Under the pieces are notes generated by a model that was not told the DNA's origin, did no database searches, and saw nothing but the letters and a program-made list of their open reading frames with translations. A DNA stretch of 64,000 nt from JAFNAG01 sp963824985. Its GTDB lineage: Bacteria; Acidobacteriota; UBA6911. The position numbers and the translations under genes were made by a program. The stretch is taken from NCBI GenBank assembly GCA_963824985.1, contig CAWGRQ010000036.1:310001-374000 (forward strand), read 5' to 3'. Below, piece after piece: positions 21,256-31,122 of this stretch (within the stretch, counting starts at the first letter, position 1; every line of letters starts with the position of its first letter).

Positions 21256-22408
21256 TCAGCCGGCAGCAGCGCGCCGCGCGCGCGCACGCGTCGGGCGTCG
21301 GCACGAGCGCGAAGCCGCAGGAAGCCCTCGCCCGCCGGCGCCGAAGAACGAGCCCGGGCGCGCAGCACGATCGCCGCGCGTCGAGCAGCGCAGCGCGCAG
21401 CGCCTCGTCGTCCTCGCTCGCCGGCGTCGCAGCCAGAGGAAGAACGTCGCGTCGCCGCCGGCGCTGGTAGAAGCCGGCCGCCTGCGAGCGCCGGCAGCAG
21501 CACGTCGCGCTTGGCGCGGTAGCGCGCGCGCACCTCCTCGACGTGCGCCTCGTCGTCCCAGGCGGCCGACCGACGGCGCGCTGGACGAACTCCTGGGGCG
21601 CGACGCCGACGTTGGGCCGATAGCGCTTGAGCGCGGCGATCAGCGTCCGGGTCGCCGGCCACGAAGCCGGAGCGGTAGCCGGGCATCGACGAGCGCTTGG
21701 ACAGCGTGTTGAGCACGATCACGTTGCGCCGGTCGGCGACCTGCAGCGCCGGACACCGGCGGCTCGCCCGCCGAACGTACAGCTCCGAGTAGGCCTCGTC
21801 GGAGGCGAGGACGAAGTCGTGCTCGCGCGCGCCAGCTCGGCGGCGCGCTCGTAGAGCTCGCAGCGGGCGCGGTCGCCGCCGGTCGGGTTGTTCGGGTAGT
21901 TGAGCCACAGGACGGCCAGGCGGCCCAGCAGGTCGGGCCGCAGTGCGTCGAGATCGGGCAGGAAGCCCGCGCTCGGCGTCGCAGCGGCAGCTCGACGACC
22001 TCGCGCCCGGCGAAGCGCGCGCCCCGCGCCGCGACCGGGTAGCCGGGCGTGGTGACGGCCACGGCGTCGCCGCCGACCACCTGCGGCGAGGTGGAAGATC
22101 GCCTCCTTGGAGCCGAGCGTCGGCACGATCTCGCGTCTCGGGGTCCAGCGTCGCGCCGAAGCGCCGCTGCGACCCAGCGCGCGATCGCCGCGCGCAGCTC
22201 CGGCAGGCCCGCCGCCAGGGGTAGGTCGAGACCGGCTCGAGCGCGTCGGCCAGCGCGCTCGCGGATGAACGGCGGGGTGTCCTCGCGCGGCTCGCCGATC
22301 GCCGAAGTCGATGAGATCGATGCCCGCGGGCCGCACCTGGGCGCGCGCCTCGTCCAGGCGCACGAACGGGTAGGTCGCCAGGCCGGCGAGGACCGGGTTC
22401 AGGCGCAC
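21256..22408 (-). CDS. dapC: N-succinyldiaminopimelate aminotransferase (frameshifts)
   Basis: Class I/II PLP aminotransferase, the expected amination step between DapD and DapE. Visible pieces: NPVLAGLATYPFVRLDEARA, REIVPTLGSKEAIFHLA, VTTPGYPVAARGARFAGREV, LWLNYPNNPTGGD, SDEAYSELY and NTLSKRSSMPGYRSGFVAGD with the PLP-binding Lys in SKRSS. Many indels; the 3' end is placed at TGA 21256-21258 and is uncertain. GTG 22408 overlaps the dapE stop by 10 bases. Assignment to DapC rather than another aminotransferase rests on context. Confidence 0.85.
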
Positions 22409-23467
22409 AGGAAGCGCTCGAGGATCTCGTGGGAGCGCGACGAGCCGAGACCTCGACCACGCGCTCGTCGCGGCGATGCGCGAAGCGCGGCTCGCCCGGG
22501 CCGAAGTTCACGGCGTCCACGCCGGCGCGCGGCGAACTCGGCCACCGGCGTCCACGCCTGCTTGGGCGCCGTGTCCAGGTCCCCGGACCGCACGAGGCGC
22601 GCCCACCAGCGCGTTGGCCTCGCGGCACGGCGCCGGACGGCGCGTTGCCGTCGATCGCCAGCTCGCCGTGGGGCTCGCAGAGGGCGCGCAGCCGGGCCTC
22701 GGCCTCGGCGGCCGACGTGCCGGGCGCGTAGCGCATGTTGATCTCCGCCGACGCACGTGTCGGGCACGACGTTGCGTGCGACGCCGCCGGCGATGGTGAC
22801 CACGGAGACGACCTCGCGAAAGGTCAGGCCCGCGAACTCGTGGTCGACGGGCTCCAGCCGCGCGAGCTCGGCGATGCCGGCGGCGGCCCGGTGGATCGCG
22901 TTGTCGGCCAGCCACGGCCGCGCGCTGTGGCCCGCGGTGCCGCGGAAGGTCCACGTCGCGTTGATGTTGCCCGACGCAGCCGGCGTGCATCTCGTTGTCG
23001 GTGGGCTCCATGACGACGACGAGGTCGGCCGTGCGCAGCCCGGGCTCGCGGTCCAGCAGCGGCGTCAGCGCGCTGTCGCCGAACGGCAGCTCCTCGCGCC
23101 CGAAGAACACGAAGCCGACGTCGACGCGTGGCGGCCTCGGCGGGCGGCAGCGCCAGCTCGATCATCACGCCCAGCGCCGCCTTCATGTCGGCGGCGCCGA
23201 GGCCGGTCACCCGCCGTCGTCGCGCCGCCCGGGCAGGTTGCCCTGGGCCGGGACGGTGTCGAGGTGCCCGGCCAGCAGCACGAGCGGCCGGTCGCGCGCG
23301 CTCCGTCACGCCCGCCAGGACGCACGTGTCGCCCGCGTCGCGGCGCCCGGTCGCCCAGGACTCGAGCACGTGGGCGGCGAGCGCGGCTTCGTCGCCGCGA
23401 CTCCGACGGCGACGTCGACGAGCTCCAGCGACGCGGCGGCGAGGCGGTCGGCGAGGGCGTCGGTCAT
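22399..23467 (-). CDS. dapE: Succinyl-diaminopimelate desuccinylase (frameshifts)
   Basis: M20-family zinc hydrolase removing succinate from N-succinyl-LL-DAP. Seen: LLAGHLDTVPAQGNL (metal His/Asp), GLGAADMKAALGVMIELALP, FFGREELPFGDSALTPLL (Glu-Glu), VVVMEPTDNEMHAGCVG, GTAGHSARPWLADNAIH, and the C-terminal ERFLCA. This matches the actinobacterial DapE form. Starts ATG 23467, leaderless by its TAGCGT box. Several indels. With dapC it forms a two-gene minus-strand unit facing dapD, completing the succinylase pathway except that dapF is atypical. Confidence 0.9.
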
Positions 23468-23474
23468 GGGCGCC

Positions 23475-23480
23475 ACGCTA
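23475..23480 (-). promoter_or_regulatory. TANNNT -10 box of dapE
   Basis: TAGCGT, 7 nt before ATG 23467, no Shine-Dalgarno. Confidence 0.45.
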
Positions 23481-23545
23481 TCGCCCGACTAGGCTTCAGG
23501 ACCGCTCCCCGCCGGCCGATCGCCAGGCGCCGGGCGACCGACCCC

Positions 23546-24382
23546 ATGCGCTACTGCGGCATCGACGTCTCGGCCAAGCCCGGCCAACCAGCAGCTCGTC
23601 ACGCTGCACGAGCGCCGGGGGCGGACCGACCAGCCGCGAGCTCGTGGCGACGTTCTACGAGCCCGGCGACGGTCGAGCCGCGTGGCCCGGACCGTCCGGC
23701 TTCGGCGGCGAGGCGGTCGTGGCGATCGACGCGCCGTCGGGGCCGCGCCTGGACCTGCTCGCGCCCGGCACGCCGCTGCGCGGCACGCTCGGGCTGCCGG
23801 ACGGCCGCTACGAGCGCATGCGCGTGTGCGACGCGCTGCTCTTCCGCCGCCGGCTGCCGCTGTACCCGGTGCCCGTCGGCCGACCAGGCGCTCTCGCGCT
23901 GGGAGCGGTGGATGGCAGGTCGGCTTCGAGCTCTTCGCCGCGCTCGACGGCGCTGGAGCTCGTTCCGCCCGACGCGTCCCGGGCGCGCCACGAGGGCCCG
24001 GTCGGCGACGGGGCGCTGCGCTTCGGCCGCCTCGTGCGAGACCTACCCGGACGCGGTCTTCTGCGCGCTGCTCGGCCACCGCCCGTCGCCGAAGCGCACG
24101 CCCTGGGGCCTGCAGCAGCGCATCGCCGCGCTGCAAGCTGCGCGGCGTCGTCGACGACGACGGCGGGCTGTGGCACCGCACGCTCGACGAGCTCGACGCC
24201 TGCGCCGCCGCCTACGCGGCCTACACGCTGGCGGCCTGGGCCGGGGCGGCTGGGTCGGCGACCCGCGCGAGGGCGTCATCGTGCTGCCGGTCGCCGTGCT
24301 GGCCGACCGCTACGACCGGCTGCCGCCGCCGGCGCGCGCGCCGCTGCTCAGCGCGTCTCGACGACCACCGTCGTCGACTTGA
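23546..24382 (+). CDS. DUF429-family protein (frameshifts)
   Basis: Begins MRYCGIDVSAKPANQQLVTL, continues EAVVAIDAPSGPRLDLLAPG, RYERMRVCDALLFRRRLPLYP and RFGRLVETYPDAVFCALLG, then a helical C-terminus (LDELDACAAAYAAYTLAAG). The GIDVSAK and AIDAPSG pairs are those of the RNase-H-like DUF429 domain; no function is established. Indels near 23583, 23617, 23685, 23880 and later. The 3' end, set at TGA 24380-24382, overlaps the convergent regulator gene by about 35 bases and may be shorter. Confidence 0.72.
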   Translation: MRYCGIDVSAKPGQPAARHAARAPGADRPAASSWRRSTSPATVEPRGPDRPASAARRSWRSTRRRGRAWTCSRPARRCAARSGCRTAATSACACATRCSSAAGCRCTRCPSADQALSRWERWMAGRLRALRRARRRWSSFRPTRPGRATRARSATGRCASAASCETYPDAVFCALLGHRPSPKRTPWGLQQRIAALQAARRRRRRRRAVAPHARRARRLRRRLRGLHAGGLGRGGWVGDPREGVIVLPVAVLADRYDRLPPPARAPLLSASRRPPSST

Positions 24383-24744
24383 TCAGCGCCGACGGCCTGG
24401 TCGCCGGGCTGCAGGCCGAGGTCGTCGGCCGCCTCGCGCGACATCAGCGACACGACTCGGTAGGGCCCGCAGGCCATGTCGATCTGCGCCATGACGCCGT
24501 CGCGGCGCACGCCGAGGACGATGCCGCTGCAGCCGGTTGCGCGCGCTGGACGGCCCTCGCGCGCCCGCTCGCGCAGGAGCGCCGGCCAGCTCGTCGGCGG
24601 GCAGGTAGCGCTGCTGGCCGCGGCGCTCGAACTGGATGCGCCCGTCGCGCTCCCAGCGGCGCAGCGTGTCGACGCTGACGCCCGAGCGCCGCGGCCGCGG
24701 CGCCGATGCGGATCCAGTCGTCGGGTCGTCGGGACGTCCGTCAC
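24348..24744 (-). CDS. MerR-type helix-turn-helix protein with C-terminal molybdate-binding (TOBE/Mop) domain (frameshifts)
   Basis: About 130 residues. N-terminal excisionase/MerR helix-turn-helix: DWIRIGAAAAALGVSVDTLR then RWERDGRIQFERRGQQRYLP. C-terminal Mop/TOBE domain: GCSGIVLGVRRDGVMAQIDM, VVSLMSREAADDLGLQPGDQ, ALIKSTTVVVETR, the fold that binds molybdate or tungstate. A one-component molybdate-responsive regulator is the likely reading. GTG 24744 lies seven bases after GGAGG. Three indels (near 24400, 24590 and 24690). No modABC or molybdopterin genes are in the window, so its target is unknown. Confidence 0.75.
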
Positions 24745-24876
24745 GGTCACACCTCCGTGGCGACGTACTCCTGCATGTCCGATGGCCGGTCGATCATCCG
24801 TCCAGCGCGGCCCCCAGAAGTGGGGATGCCCGGGCGTCGGCCAGGGATCCCGGAGCCCGCGACACCCCGGACGCCC

Positions 24877-24896
24877 GGCGCCCGGTACCGGGCGCC
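24877..24896. repeat. 20-bp perfect palindrome in the hflX promoter
   Basis: ggcgcccggtaccgggcgcc, exactly self-complementary, ends one base before the TAGACT box of hflX. Its position over the -35/spacer region suggests an operator; no protein can be assigned. Confidence 0.6.
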
Positions 24897-24902
24897 TAGA
24901 CT
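24897..24902 (+). promoter_or_regulatory. TANNNT -10 box of hflX
   Basis: TAGACT, 10 nt before ATG 24913, directly abutting the 20-bp palindrome. Confidence 0.45.
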
Positions 24903-24912
24903 CACGAGGCAC

Positions 24913-26227
24913 ATGGAACGCAGTCGCAACGGGCGCACCGCGCCGAACCGCGATCGGGACCGCGCCACAGCAGCAGGCGCGCGCCAAGCAGCGCGCCTTC
25001 TGCATCGCCGCGCTCGAGGACGGGCGACGACCTCTCCGAGCTGCACGAGCTGCTGCGCACCGCGGGCGTCGCCGTCGTCGGCCAGTCCGTCCAGCACCGC
25101 GACAAGCCCGCACCCCGAACACCTACCTCGGCCCGGGCAAGCTGGAGGAGGTCAAGGAGGCGGCCAAGGCCGCCGACGCCAACGTCGTCGTCGTCGACGA
25201 CGAGCTGACGCCCGCGCCAGGAGCGCAACCTCGAGAAGGAGCTCGGGATGTCGGTCGTCGACCGCACGGCGGTCGATCCTCGACATCTTCGCCGCGCACG
25301 CCAACACGGCCGAGGGCAAGCTCCAGGTCGAGCTGGCCCAGCTCGAGTACAACCTCGCGCGGATGCGCGGCCTGTGGACGCACCTCGAGCGCCTCGGCGG
25401 CGTGCAGCGGCGGCTTCGCGACCCGCGGACCGGGCGAGTCGCAGATCGAGACCGACCGCCGCCTCGCGCGCGACCGCATCTCGGCGCTGCGCCGCCGGCT
25501 GGAGCACGTCAAGGGCACACGCGCGGTCCAGCGCGCCGAGCGCGAGCGCGCGCACCTGCCGCAGGTGGCGCTCGCCGGCTACACGAACGCCGGGAAGTCG
25601 ACGCTGCTCAACGCGCTGACCGGCAGCGAGGTCGGCGTCCGCGACCGCCTCTTCCACACCCTGGACCCGACGACGCGCCAGCTGCAGATCGACGGGCGCC
25701 CCTACCTGCATGACCGACACCGTCGGGTTCATCCGCAAGCTGCCCCACCAGCTCGTCGACGCGTTCGGCGCGACGCTCGAGGAGACGCGGCTGGCCGACC
25801 TGATCCTGCACGTCGCTCGACGCCTCGCGCCCGAGGAGGACGACCGCATGGAGATGCTGCGCGCCGTCGAGGACACGCTCGAGGAGATCGGCGCCGGCGA
25901 CCGCCCGCGGCTGCTCGTGCTCAACAAGGTCGACCTGCTCGACGACGAACAGCGCGCCGCGGCTGCGCCACCGCCATCCCGACGGCGTCGCCGGTGAGCG
26001 CGCTGACCGGCGAGGGCCTCGAGCCCTGCGCGAGGCGATCGAGCCGGCCTTCGCGCGGACGCTGCCGTCGGTCGAGCTGCTGCTGCCCTACTCCGAGGGC
26101 GGCCGGCTGGCCGAGCTGCACGACGTCGCCGGCGACCTGCACCGCGAGGACACCGCCGAGGGCGTCCACGTCGTGGCCCGCGCTGCCCTCCGCGGTCGCC
26201 GAGCGCTACGCGCGCTTCTCGGTCTGA
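24913..26227 (+). CDS. hflX: GTPase HflX, ribosome-splitting/rescue factor (frameshifts)
   Basis: HflX splits stalled or hibernating 70S ribosomes in stress. Seen: N-terminal HflX domain (NTYLGPGKLEEVKEAAKAAD, LGMSVVDRTAVILDIFAAHA, EGKLQVELAQLEYNLARMRG), the hinge FATRGPGESQIETDRRL, then the G domain: GYTNAGKSTLLNALTG (G1), DTVGFIRKLPHQLVDAF (G3), LVLNKVDLLD (G4). Ends VAERYARFSV. Indels near 24958, 25022, 25110, 25215, 25278, 25430, 25710, 25815, 25965 and later. Conserved neighbourhood miaA-dapF-hflX is here interrupted by the dapD-dapC-dapE group. Confidence 0.93.
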
Positions 26228-26651
26228 GCGGCGTCCGGCTGACGCCGGCGAACGCGCGTGCCGCCCGCGGCGCGCGCAGACGGTCCCTGCAGCGGCCGTG
26301 GCTGCTGCGCCCCGAGGGGCCGCGGCGACACGCGCGCGGTAGCGGCCTCGAGGAGCCCACGTGCCGTCGGCGCCGCGGTCGTGCCGGAGCGACCGCGCGC
26401 GGCCAGGCTGCAGCTCGACGACCGCTCACGCGCCGCGGTGCCCAGAAGGGGCACTGAGCATCCGCACGCTGGCGCGATGCCGGTCGCCGGCCGGTCGGCG
26501 GCGCTGAGCCGCCTCGGCCTCTGGCGCCGCGCTGTCGGTCGTCGAGGGCTGCCGCCCAGCCCGGACCGCGGATCAGCCTTCGGGATCGGTCGGAGGCCGC
26601 GGCAGCTGCACCGCGGCGATCGCAGCGCCGCGTCGCGCGGCGCGCGCTCGG
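26228..26651. other. Stretch without a supportable gene
   Basis: 424 bases between hflX and a minus-strand unknown gene. Long open frames exist on both strands but their translations are Arg/Ala/Pro-rich and resemble no protein; no start with a TANNNT box or ribosome site was found. Given the local indel density a broken small gene could be hidden here. Confidence 0.4.
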
Positions 26652-26930
26652 TCAGCGCGCCGAAGCGCCGGCAGCAGCCGAGGCGAGGCCGAGCAGCAGC
26701 CGTCCGTCGGCGGGCAACGTCGGACCTGGCCGACGCCGAGGCGGGCAGGCGATCGACGTCGTCCGCCTGCCGCGCGCCCGGCCGCGACGTCGCGAACGGC
26801 GGCGTCGACGGCATCGCGCGCTACGGTGGTCGAGCCGCCGCGTCGCCCGGGCGGCGAGCGGACCGGCGCACGCGCGCCCGTCGCGCAGCAGCCGGACGTC
26901 GAGCTCGTCGACGGCCGACGGGGGCGGCAT
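26652..26930 (-). CDS. Unknown small protein (frameshifts)
   Basis: Supported mainly by its start: ATG 26930 follows a TACGCT box by eight bases. Reading across two or three indels gives about 90 residues: MPPPSAVDELDVRLLRDGRA, RATRRLDHRSA, RDAVDAAVRDVAAGRA, DDVDRLPASASAR, ADGRLLLGLASAAAGASAR. Largely helical and without cysteine clusters beyond one Cys; no family recognised. It is divergent from the DUF4097 gene with a 14-bp palindrome between. Confidence 0.4.
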   Translation of the reverse strand: MPPPSAVDELDVRLLRDGRACAGPLAARATRRLDHRSARCRRRRRSRRRGRARGRRTTSIACPPRRRPGPTLPADGRLLLGLASAAAGASAR

Positions 26931-26938
26931 CGGACCGC

Positions 26939-26944
26939 AGCGTA
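26939..26944 (-). promoter_or_regulatory. TANNNT -10 box of the 26930 gene
   Basis: TACGCT, 8 nt before ATG 26930. Confidence 0.4.
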
Positions 26945-26971
26945 CCGTGGCGTCGCCGGCGGCGGGTCCAT

Positions 26972-26985
26972 CCCCCGATCGGGGG
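26972..26985. repeat. 14-bp perfect palindrome between divergent genes
   Basis: cccccgatcggggg, placed between two divergent TANNNT boxes (26939-26944 and 27046-27051). Candidate operator; inference only. Confidence 0.5.
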
Positions 26986-27045
26986 TACCGGGCAGTGGGG
27001 ATGCGAGAAAGGGTGGCAGCCGTACCTCCCGGCGGCGCGCGGCTC

Positions 27046-27051
27046 TACCGT
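27046..27051 (+). promoter_or_regulatory. TANNNT -10 box of the DUF4097 gene
   Basis: TACCGT, 6 nt before GTG 27058. Confidence 0.45.
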
Positions 27052-27057
27052 CTGGCC

Positions 27058-27767
27058 GTGTCGACCGCCCGGATCGTCCTCTGGCCGCGCTCGGCCTGCT
27101 CGTGCTGAGCGGGTCCGTCGTTCGGGCTGTCGGAGATGCTGCACCGCGACCGCACCAGACACGACGTCGTCGCCCGGCCGGGTCGCACCGGATCGTCGTC
27201 CGCGCCGACGCGGGCGACGTCGACATCCGCGCCGGCCTGACCAGCGACGTGGTCGTCCACCGCCACGACGCCTGGCTGCTGGACCGGCCCGAGCGTCCAC
27301 GAGCGCTACGTCAACGGCGCGCTGACGATCGACACGCGCTGCGGCGGCCTGAAGGCGCGTGCTGCGCTGCCGCAGCAACCTCATGATCGACGCCCCGCCC
27401 GAGGTCGACGTCGACGTGCAACACCGACGCCGGCGACGTGGACCTGCGCGGGCTCAGCGGCCGGGCCGACATCGAGACCGACTCCGGCGACATCCGCACC
27501 CACCGCCTCGAGCCCGTCACCGTGCGGGCGATGACCGACGCGGGCAACGTGTCGCTGGACCTCTTCGGCCAGCCCGCCCGCACCGAGGCCAAGAGCGACG
27601 CCGGCGACGTCCGCGTCACGGTGCCCTACGGCCCCTACCGCGTCGACGCGAGCGACCGACGCGGGCAACGTCAAGGTCGAGGGCGTCGATCCGCGACGAC
27701 CTCGCGCCGCAGGCCATCGACGCGCTGCACCGACGCGGGCGACATCAGCGGTACGGGCTCGCGCTGA
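27058..27767 (+). CDS. DUF4097-family repeat protein (frameshifts)
   Basis: Short N-terminal hydrophobic segment (LAALGLLVLSGSVV), then a beta-solenoid of repeated DAGDV-like turns: ADAGDVDIRAG, TDAGDVDLRG, TDSGDIRTH, TDAGNVSLD, SDAGDVRVTV, TDAGNVKVEG, TDAGDIS. This is the DUF4097 'putative adhesin' pattern, often linked to membrane stress systems; exact role unknown. About seven indels break the frame. The stop at 27765-27767 overlaps the end of the convergent osmoprotectant-binding gene. Confidence 0.75.
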
Positions 27768-28808
27768 GCCGCGCACGGTGACCCGACGGTCGTCGCAGGG
27801 CTCTCTGGAGGTAGCCCGCCTCCTTCAGGTACTCGCCGCGACCTTCGCCGGCGTCTGCTTGTCGAGGTCCACGCGGGAGTTGAGCTCCTGCATGACCTCG
27901 GTGGTCAGGCCCGTCGTGACCGAGCGTCGACGTCTTCTGGAAGTCGGGGCCGGCCGCGTCGACGACCGACGTCGTGGCGATCAGCGACGCGTTGTAGGGC
28001 GGGAACAGCGGCTTGTCGTCCTTGAGCAGGACCAGGTTGTCGGCCTTGATCTGGCCGTCGGTGGTGAAGACCCGCGACACGTCGGCCTGGCCGTTCTTGA
28101 GCACCTCGTGGCGCTTGGCCAGGTCGATCGACTTGAACGTCTTGAACTTCAGCCCGTAGACCTTCTCGAGGCCGAGCATGCAGTCCGGGCGCTGCTGGCA
28201 CTCCGGCGGGCCGGCGAGCGGTCAGCGTCGAGGCCTTGGCCTTGAGGTCCGACAGCTTGGTGACGTTGCCGCGCCTTCTGAGCGCTCTCCTGGGTCACGG
28301 CGAAGCCGTTGGAGTCGGTGAACGGCGTGGGCGTCAGCGCCGTGAAGCCGATCCTTGGCGAAGTCGCGCCTTGGCCTGGTCGTAGGCGGCGTGCTCGTCC
28401 TTGGGGACGTCGTCGTTCTTGACCTTGAAGAAGCTCGTCAGCGCCGTGCCGGTGTACTCGGGGTAGGCGTCGACGCGGCCCGGCCTTCAGCGCCTTGAGC
28501 GCGATCTGCTCGGAGCCGAGGTTGAGCTGCTTCTTGACCTTGTAGCCGGCCGCCTGCAGCGCCTGCGCGTAGATCTCGCCGAGGATGAACTGCTCGGTGA
28601 AGTTCTTGGAGCCGATCGTGATCGTCGGCTTGGACCCGTTCTCGGGGTTGCTCTGGATGAGCTTGCCCGTGTCCTGGGCCGTCGTGGGGGCCGGCGTCTG
28701 CGCCGACCCGCCGCCGTTGTTGCTGTTGTCGCTGCTGCTGCCGCAGGCGGCCAGGCCGAGGGCCAGGGCCAGGGCGGCGATCGCTGCGAGCACACTGCGG
28801 GATCGCAT
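27745..28808 (-). CDS. Osmoprotectant ABC transporter, substrate-binding lipoprotein (frameshifts)
   Basis: OpuAC/OpuBC-type binding protein for betaine, choline or related solutes. Signal sequence with lipobox LAAC (mature start CGSSSDNSN), then ITIGSKNFTEQFILGEIYAQ, the family hallmark, and later LAKRHEVLKNGQADVSRVFT, LVLLKDDKPLFPPYNASLIA, LNSRVDLDKQTPAKVAAEYL. ATG 28808 lies behind AAGGAGG. Four or more indels between 28200 and 28480. Last gene of a four-gene operon. Confidence 0.88.
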
Positions 28809-28810
28809 GT

Positions 28811-29508
28811 GCCGGTTCCTCCTTGGGGGTGGTCTGCTGGGAGAGCTTGAGGCCGCGCGGCGTGACGGCACGCTGCAGGCCGGCGAAGATCAGCTCGGCG
28901 GCGATGGCCAGCACGGCGATGAGGATCGCGGTGCCCAGCCGGCCGGCGTCGCCGTGGACGTTGGCGTTGACGATCGGCACGCCGAGCGTGTCGACGCCGA
29001 CGTAGGGGCCGAGCGTGGCGGTGGCCAGGACGTTGACGACCGAGGTGCGGATGCCGCCGAAGACCAGCGGCAGGGCCAGCGGCAGCTCGACGCGCATGGC
29101 GAGCTGGCGCTCGGTCAGCCCCATGCCGCGGGCGGCGTCGACGACGTCGCGGTCGACCTGGCGGATCCCGACGTAGGTGTTCGTGAAGATCGGCGGGATC
29201 GCCAGCAGCACCATGGCGAAGACGAGGTTGCCGATGTTGAGGCCGAGGTAGGTGCTGAAGAAGACGAGCACGGCGAAGCTCGGCACCGCGCGCCCGACGT
29301 TGGCGGCGGTGCTCGCGGCCAGTTGGGCGCGGCCCTTGTGCCCGAGCCAGATGGCGATCGGCAGCGTGACCAGGCAGGCGATCAGGATCGCCTCGAAGGT
29401 CACGCGCAGGTGGGTCCACAGCAGCGGCAGCAGATGGCTGCCTCCGATCTGCACCCCGCCGCCGACGGACTCGCGGGCGTGCAGCAGGTAGTCGATCGCG
29501 TCCCTCAC
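28811..29508 (-). CDS. Osmoprotectant ABC transporter, permease 2
   Basis: Binding-protein-dependent permease with about six membrane helices: LWTHLRVTFEAILIACLVTL, GRAVPSFAVLVFF, FAMVLLAIPPIFTNTYVGIR, the EAA loop DAARGMGLTERQLAMRVELP and VFGGIRTSVVNVLATATLG. GTG 29508 overlaps the stop of permease 1 (GTGA). No stop codon appears in any of the three frames before the next gene starts at 28808, so the 3' end given is approximate and an error is likely near QQTTPKEEP. Confidence 0.88.
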
Positions 29509-30196
29509 GCCGCCCTCACCCGCTGCCACGGCAGCAGCAGCCGCTGGGCGCCGAGCAGCGCGAGGTCAAGCACGAAGGCCAGCAGGACGCAGAGCAGGCC
29601 CGCGACCGCGACGTTGGACTTGAACGCGATGTCGCTGAGGATCTGCTGGCCCAGGCCGCCGCCGCCGGCGTAGAAGGCCAGCGCCGCGAGGCCCACGGTC
29701 GTCGTGGTCGCGACGCGCAGGCCGGCGAAGATCTCGGGCAGCGCGAGCGGCATCTCGACGCGCCACAGCAGCTGGCGCGGGGTGAAGCCCATGCCCAGCG
29801 CCGCGTCGCGGGCCTCGTCGGGGACGTTGTCCAGCCCGGTGACGATGTTGCGGAACAGGATGAGCAGCGTGTAGGCCGTCAGCGGGATCAGCGCCGTGGC
29901 GAAGCCGAAGCCGGTGACCGGCAGCAGCAGCGCGAAGAACGCGAGCGACGGGATCGTGTAGAGGATGCCGGTGACGCCGACGATGGGCCCGGTGAGCCAG
30001 CGGCGCCGGTGGGCGACGATCGCCAGGACCAGCGCGATGGCGGTGCCCAGGGCCACGGAGGCCACGGTCAGCTCGAGATGGCGCCACAGCGGCGCCATGT
30101 ACTGCCCGAGGTGGTGCGCGATCCAGCTCGGGCAGAAGCCGTTGTCCTGCACGCAGGAGTGCTGGTCGCGCTGGTGGATCTTGACCTGGGCGAGGA

Positions 30197-30200
<4 letters not shown>
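29505..30200 (-). CDS. Osmoprotectant ABC transporter, permease 1
   Basis: 231 residues, uninterrupted. Membrane segments include HLELTVASVALGTAIALVLA, GILYTIPSLAFFALLLPVTG, ALIPLTAYTLLILFRNIVTG; EAA loop EARDAALGMGFTPRQLLWRV. Opu systems use two permeases per ATPase pair, matching the second permease gene downstream. GTG 30200 overlaps the ATPase stop (GTGA). Confidence 0.9.
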
Positions 30201-31003
<803 letters not shown>

Positions 31004-31016
31004 CTAATCTCCACAG

Positions 31017-31022
31017 ACTCTA
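31017..31022 (-). promoter_or_regulatory. -10 box of the osmoprotectant operon
   Basis: TAGAGT, 13 nt before ATG 31003; leaves room for a short leader carrying GGAG. Confidence 0.4.
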
Positions 31023-31122
31023 TGGGAAATGCTGCGGACGATCGGACGACCCTCGGACCGGGCGATGGGAAGGGAGCGGGTCGGGGAGGGCGGCGGTGCG
31101 GCGGCCGGCAGCGCCTTCGATC

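Noticed and set aside
20712..22736. Long minus-strand frame across dapD, dapC and dapE
   Set aside because: The region from 20712 to 21213 is antisense to the clear DapD hexapeptide repeats; only the dapC/dapE parts are real.
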